A DNA stretch of 64,000 nt. Source: Micromussa lordhowensis. Its lineage: Eukaryota; Cnidaria; Anthozoa; Scleractinia; Lobophylliidae. The notes under the pieces are model-generated. The model searched no databases, was not told the origin of the DNA, and was given only the letters and a program-made list of their open reading frames with translations. A program made the translations under genes and the position numbers. Shown here piece after piece: positions 1 to 11,800 of this stretch (positions within the stretch are counted from its first letter, which is position 1; each line of letters begins with the position of its first letter). The DNA lies in contig OZ026608.1 in the NCBI GenBank assembly GCA_964020085.1, positions 17,217,479 to 17,281,478 of the forward strand, read 5' to 3'.

Positions 1-3000
1 TCCAAGTCAGCGAAACGCGGCTTGCCTCGGCGTTCAAGAGGTACATCAGGCGTGACTCGTTCACCACATTCTCACCAAATTTGCGTTGGATGGTCACCTG
101 GAGACGATAGTCATCTGGCATCTCCCCGACAACCTGCCCTGAGATTCTTGGAGTGACAGTTACATTGAAGACAATGCTTCTTGAAGAGGGGTTAAATCTC
201 AGGAACCATCCTGCTTTGTGATTTTGATAGCTGACGAAGGTGCTAACGACATAGTTCTTCCAGTCGAACCTCCCGGTGAAACCAACGATACGATTCAATG
301 CTGAGAATGTCAAGAAGAGTGTCTTAGTTTCCATATCCAGCTTCTCAGTAAAAGTCAGTGTTCGCTTAAGGATCGTTACGCCAGAAGTGAAGGACCTCGT
401 TAACTTGTCATACTCCCAGACCAACGAAAGTGACTTCTTGAACCCTTTCAAATCCATAGCTATTCCCATGCCTTCAGCATTGTTCCAACTAGCGTCAAGA
501 ACCACCGGTGCATTAGGCAATACGTTAACAGAAATATGAAGTTTTTGTTGCTCTCTCTTGAAGTCGATCATGTGATTCCATGTCCTCTCGAAGGCTGCAA
601 TCTCCATCGTGAAAAGCAGACCACCTTCTCTACTTAACATACCTCTAACTTCCAAAGGAAAAACGGGGCAAATCTCAAAGTGGCCTTCGTATTTCCCTGT
701 GCTCTTGCTGTATTGAAGCCAGTTTTCAATCTTCTTATCAAAAGCAGAGACGACGCTACTGACAGATAGACCATCGTGAATGTTCCAGCTAGTAGTCCAT
801 GTGAGTGGTTTTCCTGGAATTAATTCGACTCTGACATCAATGGACTTGCGTTCCTTGTACCAGATTAAAGACTGTGTCATCGTTTTTTCTGGCAGGTACT
901 CGAAGGTAAGAGTATTGGAGAGTTCCTCGGAGGTGTTTCTATAAATACCTGTGAGTGAAACCGTCTTGCCCTTGGTGTAAATCAGCGATACCTTGGCTTC
1001 ATGATAAGAATCCTCGGCATTGGAGTAGTTGTTGTAAGAAGCATCCCAGCCATACTCGAAGGTGCGGCCCATTGTTTTAACAATGTACTGGTAGCCAAGT
1101 TTGTGACTCTTTTCCGCTCTGGAATATGTAAGTTTGGAGCTATCAAAGAAAAGACTTTGACTTCCATTTCGAAGCATACGGAACATGACCAGTTCTTTCA
1201 GGCCCGTTTCCTTTGTGATAAGGGTGTTCTGCCATTCAGCAACAAAGCGACCAATGTGGACGCGATACCCGAGCATCTTGCGGTGAGTGTTGTTCAAAAA
1301 CATGACAGATGATTTAGCTGCAACAGTTTTGTTCCAGAACAGGACAACAGCAGCTTCTTTCAAGGTCTTGCCGTTGAGCCAGACGCCTTCCACGCCGACC
1401 TGATTCTTCAAAACGGTGGCGTTAAATCCGATTGCTTTCTCAGTGTCGTTGCGGAAGTAGAGTGACGCACCGACTGACTTGTTCACCACTGTTGCATTAA
1501 AATGGAGGCGCTTTAACTCGTTGGTGTGGAAGAAGCTCACCCAAGAGTCGAAGAAGATTGTCTTGTTAAACTTGGCAGTTAGACGTGCACCACTCATGAT
1601 GGGATCTGTAAACGTCTCTGTCTTCAACTCACCAGTTCGGTTAAGGACGGTTAAGTTGAGGGCCATGCTCTTCTCGGCCGAGCTATTTGTGAAAATAGCA
1701 CAGATTTTGCCGTGCGACTGACCGAGGTATTCAGGGTAGATGCAGGCAATTTTCTGCGACCTTGAGTTCTGGAAGAGTCCAACAAGAGCGACGGTGGCAT
1801 TCTGATACGCAGCCCTAACGATAACCTTGCTCTCTTTCTCGTGGAAGACGATTTTGCTTAATAGGTCAAACGATTTGTTACAGCATCTCATGTTTAGGTG
1901 TAAGCCCGTGCTGGCTGAATTACGGAAATAAACTAAAGAGGTATTCATGGTCTTGTTCATAACTGCAAGATTGAACTTGAGTCCCTTCTCGGCGTCGAGG
2001 TTAATCAGGGTCCAGACAGCTTCCATAGTCTTGTTCAAGGCTGAAGCATTGAACTTGACGGATCTTTCATTCTCGCTCTTCATGTAACTCCAGACAGCTT
2101 CAACTGATCTGTTCACAGCAGAGGTATGGAACTTGATGGCTCTCTCATCGCCATTCGTCAAATACGTCCAGCAGGCTTCTACAGTTTTGTTCAAGGCTGA
2201 AGCATTAAACTTGACGGATCTTCCATTGTCATTCTTCGAATAACTCCAAACTGCTTCAAGAGTTCTGTTCACGACAGAACCGTAGAACTTAATAGCTCTT
2301 TCGTCCTCGCTCCTTGCATAACTCCAGACAGCCTCGATTGTTTTGTTCATGGCTGAAGCACTGAACTTGATAGCTCTCTCGTCCTCGCTCATCGCATAAC
2401 TCCAGACAGCCTCGATGGTTTTGTTCATAGCTGAAGCATTGAACTTGATTGCTTTCTCATTCTTGCTCATTGCATAACTCCAGACAGCCTCGATGGTCTT
2501 GTTCATGGCTGAAGCATTGAACTTGATAGCTTTCTCATTCTTGCTCATTGCATAACTCCAGACAGCCTCGATGGTCTTGTTCATGGCTGAAGCATTGAAC
2601 TTGATAGCTCTCTCGTCCTTGCTCATCACATAACTCCAGACAGCTTTGACAGTTGCGTTCATGGCTGAAGCATGGAACTTGATTGCTTTCTCATTCTTGC
2701 TCATTGAACAACTCCAGACAGCCTCGATGGTTTTGTTCATGGCTGAAGCATTGAACTTGATAGCTCTCTCGTCGTCGCTCCTCTCATAACTCCAGACAGC
2801 CTCGATAGTTTTGTTCATGGCTGAAGCGTGGAACTTGATTGCTTTCTCATTCCTACTCCCTGAATAACTCCAGATAGCCTCGATGGTTTTGTTCATGGCT
2901 GAAGCATTGAACTTGATAGCTCTCTCGTCCTCGCTCATCGCATAACTCCAGACAGCCTCGATAGTTTTGTTCATGGCTGAAGCATTAAACTTGATAGCCT

Positions 3001-5830
3001 TCTCATTTTCGCTCCACTCATATCTCCAGACAGCCTTGATGGTTTTGTTCATGGCTGAAGCATTGAACTTGATAGCCTTCTCATTCTTGCTGTTCACAAA
3101 AGTCCAGATAGCTTCTACAGATTTGTTCGAGACAGAAGCATTGAACTTGATGGCTTTCTCGTCTCCAGTCTTCACGTAACTCAAGACAGCTTCAGCGGTC
3201 CTCGTCATGGAAGAAGCATTAAATTTGATGGATCTTTCTTCATTGTTCTTCAAGTAACCCCAGAAGGCCTCAGCACCTCGGTTGAAGCCTGTGGCGTTGA
3301 CTTTGATCAGCTTCTCGTTCTTTAAATTAATAAAGGTCCACATGGTCTCTATCGTCTTGTTCAAGGCCGATGCGTTAAACTTGATGCTCTTCTCAGTGGC
3401 AAAATTCAGGAACGATAACGTCGTTTCAATGGACTTGTTTACGACGTTGGCTTTGAACTTCAAGCCCTTCTCGCTCGTGAAGTTAAAGACGGTCCAAGTG
3501 GCTTCACTTGTCCTGTTTAGAACGCTAGCCTTGAACTTCAAACTCTTCTCGTTTCCTAAATTGAGGAAGCTCCACGTGGCTGTTATGGTCTTGTTTAGGG
3601 CGCTGGCCTCGAACTTCAAACTGTTCTGGTTGTCCGATTTAAGCAGGGTCCAAGTGGCATTGACTGTTTTGTTTACTGCACTTGCCTGGAACTTCAAACC
3701 TTTCTCGTTTTCTAGATTAAAAAACGTCCAAGTGGCGTTAACGGTCTTCTTAAAAGCACTTGCCTGGAATTTCAAGCTTTTCTCATTTTCCCAGTTAAGG
3801 AAAGTCCACGTGGCATCGATAGTTTTGTTAACTGCACTCGCCTGGAACTTCAAACTCTTCTCGTTTTCCAAGTTAAGGAACTTCCAAGTGGCGTTCACGG
3901 TCTTCCTTAAAGCACTTGCCTGGAATTTCAAGCTTTTCTCGTTTTCCGAGTTGAGGAAGCTCCAGGTGGCATCAACGGTTTTGTTCACAGCACTTGCCTT
4001 GAAGTTCAAGCTCTTCTTGTTTTCCAAGTTAAGGAATGACCAGGTGGCATTGATGCTCTTGTTTCCAGCACTAGCATTGAAAATCAAACTCTTCTTGTTT
4101 TCCAAGTTAAGGAATGACCAGGTCGCATTGATGCTCTTGTTTCCAGCACTTGCATTGAAAATTAAACTCTTCTCGTTTGGCAAGTTAAGGACACTCCATG
4201 TGGAATGGATGGTCTTGTTTAGAGCAATGGCCTTGAACACCAAACTCTTCTCGGTATTTAGGTCGATGAAGCTCCAGGTGGCGTCAATGGTTTTGTTTAA
4301 CGCAGAAGCATTCAAACGAAGTCCTTTCTTGCTTTCGAGGTTGAAGTAGGACCACATGATCTCAGCCGTTTTGTTCAAGGCAGTGACGTTAAACAGCAGT
4401 CCTTTCTCTTTACCAGCCTCGACATATGACCACACAGCCTCCAAGGTCTTATTTAAAACGGTTGCATTAAGCTTGATGCTCTTTGCGTCTGAGAAATTGC
4501 GGAAGGTAAGAGCACTTTCGATGGTGTGATTTAAGGCCATGGCGTCAAATCGCAGCCCTTTCTCTTTACCTACGTTGACATACGACCAGAATGCTTCGAT
4601 GGTCTTATTGATGGCCGTTGCATTGAACTTTAAGCTTTTTCCGCTTGTCAGGTTAACCAATGTCCAAGCTGCTTCTATGGTCTTGTTAAAGCCTGTTCCA
4701 TTGAACCTCAGCCCCTTCTCTTGACCAATGTTAACGTACGACCACACAGCGCTCATGGACTTGTTCAGGAGCAGTCCGTGGAACTTGATTCCTTTATTCT
4801 GCGTGAAGTTGAAGTACGTCCAAACAGCTTCTGCTTTGCTACCAAGCACCGTGGCGTTTGTCTTTAGGGACTTCTCGTTGGTCGCGTTGACAATGCCTGT
4901 GTACCATCTAATGACACGGTTCTTATTGTCATGGCTGGCTGTGAAACGGATACCTTTTTCGTCTCCAGCCTTGGCGTAGGATCCACGAAGGGTAAACGAC
5001 TGATCGCATGGACGGGCAAACAAGCGGAGAACTCCTTCTTTCTGAGCTTTGAGAAGTCTGCCTGTTAATTCAATTCCAGCCTTGGTTGGTTCGTTGCTGA
5101 AGCTAAAGATGAAGTTGTTCTCTTCTTCTCCAAGATTGCCATTAAAGTTGACCTTTGTCTTTGTGCAGGTATGGTTCGCCAGGAGTCTAATACTCTTCTT
5201 GGAGATATTCAATTCTCCAGCGGAGTACAGGTACTTGCCTGTCCAGTACGTCATATTGCTCACGTAGCCATACACATCTGACCTTTTGTAGAGCTTTGTC
5301 AGCTGCTTGATAGTGTAGTTTTTGTACGATGCGGACATTTGAAAGCCAAGCTCTCGGGAGGCGCTACTCAATTCTGTGTTGTTGAAAAAATGACCATTTA
5401 GAACGATGGGATGTCCATAAACTACGTCATTGGCGGAGTACGTCAGGTTCACAGCGTGCGTTACGTTGTTGTAAGTCGCCTCGAACTTGCCAAAGTTGAA
5501 GCCAACAGCACCGGCAGACATGCTGAAAAGTTTCCCGTCTTTCCTGAACCACAGCGTGCCGTTAGCATCAAGATTCCGCTCCCACATTGCTCCTGGAGTG
5601 GACATTTTGGCGATAACATCGTATCTGTTCTCATCTTCGGTGTCCAGGCGTTCTGCTATCAACTGATATTTCGTAAGCTTAGGATCCGTTCTTTGCATCG
5701 ACAGACTGAAGGAAGCTGGACCAGAGAGTGGGAAGAATGGCGACTCGTACTCACGATAACCCAGCGGCAGAGAGAGTTGACCGCAGAATGTGATTCCAAG
5801 AACGCGTGTCATGTTCAGGCAAGGTGTTGG
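1..5830 (-). CDS. Lipid transfer protein exon 16: giant repeat-bearing exon, open at left edge
   Basis: One uninterrupted frame of 5,830 nt (1,943 codons) with no stop, entered by acceptor CTTACAG and still open at base 1. It begins PTPCLNMTRVLGITFCGQL and then YYPLTG-like YESPFFPLSGPASFSLSM, which matches the apoB stretch after its CKQVFPGLNYC pair. A non-repetitive beta region follows (to about residue 1317), then the 26-residue array (1318-2305), then more beta-rich sequence (2306-2924) in which decayed repeat-like units are still visible. The size and beta content suit the lipid-binding beta-sheet of an apoB-like particle protein. A single exon this long suggests expansion within the exon rather than exon shuffling. 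Confidence 0.93.
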
Positions 5831-8800
5831 CTGTAAGAAACAATCAAATGGTTTATGGTTACCAAGGTTACTTAAAGGGGCACTACATAAACGTCTTGTT
5901 TTGATACATAAATACATACATAACGATAGCCTTAAGGCAGACAAAAACTTTCAATGCTTTCAAGTCAAAATATGTCTATCAAAAATAGACTCCATATGAA
6001 GAACTGAGCTAAACATTTGACATCGCGGGTTTGACTATCTTAACATTGTTACTTTTATGTACTTCCCTGGGTTCGAAAGCAACTATCAACTCTACAGTTT
6101 CGCTAGCAAATAGTACTTACACTATGTCGACAAATCGGAGACAGTGTCACACCAGATAATCATTAACTTACCTCGATTCTCCTTGGTGTTCCTTCAATGG
6201 GCAATTTCTCGTCGTTAACAGTTGTGAAAAGCGACGAACTGCAAGAAACGTTGAGATACATCACTGTTTACGCAACTTGAACGTTTAGCCTAGTTTTTGT
6301 CAAATTCGTTGTTTTTAATCCGTGATAATCTTCTCCATCCTTGATTCTTTATGTTATATATCAAACACGAGCGACAGTGCTTCATCGGGATATCCAAACA
6401 CCGAGAAGAGAGTTGAAAATACGACGCGCAGCAGAGTATTTTTGACGAAATTCGAGGTGTTTGGATAGCCGATGAAACACTGTCTCGAGTGTTTGATATA
6501 TCTTCTCAGTCGAAACAAAAACTAAGGAGAAAATGGAGAGGTAAAATCGTCAAAATCTATGCTAATTAAAACCGGGTATCAAAACCTCCTTCACGGTTGT
6601 GATTTTCTTTGTTTTAGCTTGATGAATTATTAATGAGTTTGAGTAGGTATTATTACCTCTTTGGTGTTTTCTATCCTAATAGACTATATTCAGGTGTCCT
6701 TCAATTTAAAGGTCATTTTGCGCGTGGACCAAACTTAGCTCCTTTAAACGTCTGTTAATTACACCAAGTATGTAAACTTTCAATAAGCCCATCAAAACAC
6801 TGGACAAGCCCTTAAAGAGTCAATCAAGCGGTCCTATAGCGTTTTGCTTAAATTTGGTTTTCATAAACACATCATTTAACTTGAAGTGTAAACACTTGTC
6901 CATGAACTCTCAACTAGACAATTTCTTTCGTTGTTAAACAAGATATACTGATAATACACCGTAAGGAGAAGTAAGGCTTCGGTTTACCATAAGCTCTTGG
7001 GACGACCTTAAGGCTAACAGAAAAAAGTCAGTTGTACTTACGATACGTTGACAAACTGAACTGGTTCCTCAGGCACGCCTACTTCGAACTTCAAGATTTC
7101 CCCTTGACTGTAAGTGGCATTTCCTTTGATCTGAGTAACAGTGTACAAAGATGAGTTGACAAGGATACCAGCCTCCGCGTGCAAGGCGCTGACTCCCATG
7201 GTACCAGTGATGTCAACAACAGCACTGTTGGGAAAAAAAAAGGATCAGAAAAATTGAGAATTGAGTTGAACACCATTGCGCTGCCACCAGCGGCTATTTT
7301 TAGGAAGTCGGTAGTTTGGTCAAGCCAACGAGATAGTGTAATAAGGATGTGGTCATCTGTTCAATGTTTCACAATAACTGACGCACTTTATAGTTTAAGG
7401 AGCTTTTAGCCTCATGGGCGAAAACTAAACTCTCCTCGGTGATTGTCACACGCCTCTTTGATGTCAGTTGTGAGAATTTGGTAGTTCGTCATTTAAGTAT
7501 TTCGGCTGATAGTAGTAACCTTTCAAGGACATACCTTGGCTTGACATAGCCTCGTACATCAAAGGTCATTTTTCCCCAGAACATGTTCCTGATATCAAAT
7601 TTACCGGCGAGTTCTATCGCGGCCACAGTGGTACCCTTGGCGTTCAGTTTGAGTGGTAGACCAAGGATAGTGGGGACAGTAGTCTCGGCGTCCAGGAACA
7701 TCATGCTCTTGCTGAAACTCTTCTTGCCTCCCTTGGCCAATGCAATCAAGAAGTCGATCATATTGAGTTTGTCCACCTCGTCATTCAACCAGCTGATGTC
7801 GTCGAAACTGGCAAGTCTTATTTCGTTACCAAACATCTTCACAGAAACTGCTCCTGATGGATGGTGCTTTCTTGTGTCCATCTAAAAAGGGGAAAGGAAG
7901 TCACGCATCACGCAATATTTTGGTAACACAGTAGATTCTTAAAGAGGCCAAGTCACTCATATCATGGCGACTCTTGCATTCCTTGTTAGATCAGTATTTT
8001 TTTAAAGAAAAACACTTCAATTATGGAAACAGGTACATGGTGATAAAAGATTATTGAACAACATCGATTCAAGCTACCCGACGTGTTATCTGTTGAACTG
8101 CTGTCGTGACTGAATTACACTATTATGGTAATAATTTTTGCTTCTTAAGAAGGGAATGGCAAGTTTTTCTAAATCGGTAACCATGAACCAGCAGACCACA
8201 TGTGATATACCATCTTAAAGGTATTTTCTGAAGTATGCTATAAATCATACCAAAAGAAATAGAGGAGGCCACAGATTGGATTGACAAGTGCTCGAAATGA
8301 AAAAATAAAAACGTTCAAAATTTTTCTGTTCCTTGTACACATTGGGCATACCCCTTAACTATAGCTTAATTTGCAGCTCTCAGTGCATAGCTTGTTGCCA
8401 AATATTGACTTGGTCTAAAAAGTACAAAGACAAAAGGTTCCAAAAGTTGCAGGGGTGGTAAATCAAGTCTTGTATAGGAGGGGGGCTAATATTATGCCTT
8501 CAAAGTGCAGATCATTCCAAGATCTTTTAGTTGTGCAAATTTCATGCAAATTGACTGAATATTGAGCATGTAATTGCATCTTGTTCCATATGGCACTATC
8601 AGGGCTTTAAGGGTTAACCTTCCAAGAAATGTGTTGCAAAGTTTCGATAACCTTTTCGTATTCCCTAGTTCCAGAAGCGTATACCCGGACTTACCCTTCG
8701 GTGCAGTTTGTTCAAATGTTCCTCTACGTTGTTGAGTTCGTCTTGGATGCTCCTCTTCCCCCTGAGTTTCAGATATTTCACTGATTTCTCCTCTTTATCC

Positions 8801-11800
8801 CTCTCCTCGTGGGGCTTTAGATTGAACATCTTCATGATTCGGTCGTCAGGGTAGTAGCCATCTTCTCCAAACATCTGCTCAATCAGAATCTCGAATCCTT
8901 CAAATCGTGCTGCGGCCTCGAGGACATTGATTGATGCACCCAACACATCAACTGTCACGTTGACCATGGCGCTGCGCGGGAAGAAGCTGTTTGGATGGTA
9001 GATGAGATGACTCTGCGCTGAACCACCGAATCTCAGGACATCTGTAAGATTGCAGATTAAACGTCAAATTTGTGAGACGGCAGACAACAATATTCGAGTC
9101 AACCATGTTTCCAAGATTACCGTATTACGAAAACTGACCTCGTTTTCTAAGTTTAATCTCCCGAATGGCTAAACTGAATTCGTGTACATCACGCTAGACA
9201 TGGCTTTAGGTTAAAACTTGAGTTGGGTCACGACGTTATTTCATGGGCTACATAAAATCCGTTTAAACAGTGGGCCCTGTTTTGAAGAATACACCCTCTG
9301 TAACGGATCGTTTCGTTGGCTTTAAACACATTGCCCATTTACATCTCCTCCTCCACGGAAGTTTGGTTTGCATAAAAACACCAGAGATGACCAATCCTAC
9401 ATTCCCATAACCACCATGTCCTGTTCAGTTGGGGTTGTGTAATAAGAAGTTAGTACAGTTATCTTACCGCTATAAAATGATCCTTCCCATGCACGTGAGA
9501 ATCTCAGCCTGTTCAGATTGAATTCGCGCAGTTTCATTCCAGTAAGAGCGTCTTTCATCATTTCGGCCTGAGGCAGACCATGGACTGGTTCGGTTGAATC
9601 CATGGCATTCGTCATGTGCGACCACACAAATGATCCCACTTGATTGTTCACTTCGTTCTTGAGGATGTCGGCAACGCGTTTAAAGACCTCTGGGCTTGGA
9701 CACTTCATCAGTGCCAAGTACGCTGCGATACGGATCTCAACATCTAGATTGTACTCGCCATAGATCTGCAAAATCTGATCCGTCACTTCTTCACTGCAGG
9801 GCAAGCGTCGGAAGGCTTCCAAAGCTGCGATGCTCATGTTGACTGGCGCATCTAGATTAAGGGCGCATTTCAGAAGGACATCTTCGGCAGCAACGGGGCG
9901 ACCCGCGTTTCCAATGGCCTTTAGGGTGATGAGAATGTTTTCGAAATCTTCTGGAGTTTGGCCATTGCATCTTGTGTTCAAGCGAGACAGGAAGAACTTT
10001 TCTGCCTTGGTGATAGGGTTCTCTTCATCCTAACGGAGAAAGGAGAGAATAAATTTTTACTTTGATTTCGGCATTTAAGGCTGCTAGATACAATGTTAAT
10101 GAAGAGCTCAGTATCATACAAGTTAAGCAAGCCAACCGGTACGCCAGAAAAACACCATTTAGTGGTTTCCTATTCAAAATAACGTTTATTGTGGCATCAT
10201 GTCAGCGATGTAACCAAAACATCGTTGCCTTGTGTTTTTCCAACTTTTTGTGTCCGAAGTTTTCCTGTTATCCATTGAGAAACCCAGTCAAAGTTTAAAT
10301 TATCACTTGTCTCCATAGATTTCTTAGTAGTTGGAAGAATTTGCACTGATGTGAGCATACATATTATCTGGCCCTAACAACGTCTTTACGTTTCGTATAG
10401 TGCTGACCATTTATCTCCATCTTCTACAGAACTACGTCACGGTTTTCACATCTTGAAAAGTTTAGCCTAAATTTTTCAAGTTCGTCATTTGTAATCGGCG
10501 TCAATCTTCTCCATCTTTAGCCAGCCTTGTTCCTTTGTGGTATCTTATTATCTCTTAGGAGTTTTTCTATTTAGTAAGCTACTATTTTCAGGTTTTCCTT
10601 TAAGGCAATTTTGTACGTGGCCAAAACAACTCACAATATGTGATTGAAATCCTCAAGTTATCGGATTGCTAATCTATCCAGTGTCACGTTTTTCATTTTT
10701 TCTGACCAGAAAAGAAGAGCTCGTAGTCGTCAAAACTATACCTTATCATTGCACTCCTGGGGGCTGCTCTCACAAACTTTGTGGATGAGTGTTCCGAGAG
10801 TCAACATGGCGGTTCTGCCAGGATTCTCTTCACAGAGCTCCAATACATATCCAACAGCCTCCTTTGAAGGATTTGACACCATGGCCAAGCCTGCCAAGAA
10901 CATGTTTCCTCGCTCATGACTGACCAAATCGTTTCTAATAGCGTGGCTCATGACTTTGGCACATCCAGCAGAGCCACAGAGAGGCAGAGCGTCGTAGAAA
11001 TACTCGCTGAAAGAAAACGTTACCAGAAATAGGAGGTTAGCATTTGAAACCATGAACCTGTCTGTGGTTCTGTAGATATTCATTACGCTGCACAAGGTAT
11101 TTCTAACTTGAAATGAGGATGAAAGCCTAGTTTGTGACCAAAGCTATTGAGCAGTACTTTCGTATGATACTATTTATTATGCCGTTCAAGGTGGTTCTAA
11201 CTTTGAGGATGAAAGCCAAGTGCATGATCATTCAAATGAAAGCTATTGAGCAGTACTTTGATGTGGTACTGTTTCTTATGCTGTACAAGGTAGTTCTAAC
11301 TTGTAAGTCTGTGGATGAAACCCTACTGTGTGACCATTCAAATGAAAGCTATTGAGCAGTTCTTTCATGTGGTACTGTTTCTTATGCTGTACAAGGTGGT
11401 TCTAACTTTTAAGTCTGAATAAACCCTAGTGTGTGACAATTCAAATGAAAGCTATTGAACAGTATTTCATGTGGTACTGTTTATTATGTTGCACAAGGTG
11501 GTTCTAACTTGTAAGTCTGTGGATGAAACCCTAGTGTGTGACCATTCAAATGAAAACTATTTAGCAGTAGATCCACGTGGCACTGTTTATTGTATTGTAC
11601 AAAGGTAGATCAAACCCTAATGTGTGACCATTTAAATGAAGGTTATATGAACAGTACTTACATGTGGTACTGTTTATCACGCTATGCAACATGGTTCTTA
11701 CTTATACATCTGAGGATGAAACCCTAATGTGTGACCATTCAAATAAAAACTATTGACCAGTACATTTAGGTAGTGGTATTCATTTAGTTAGCCTGTATAA

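Noticed and set aside
3282..4349. 355-codon plus-strand open frame, and neighbouring plus frames at 2967-3179, 4539-4979 and 5411-5836
   Set aside because: They lie exactly opposite the coding repeats of exon 16, where the minus frame has family homology and splice sites. Repetition of a 78-nt unit explains the openness.
11100..11790. Regularly spaced repeats that could suggest a CRISPR array
   Set aside because: The unit is contiguous (about 104 bp with no unique spacers) and lies in a eukaryotic intron. It is a tandem satellite.
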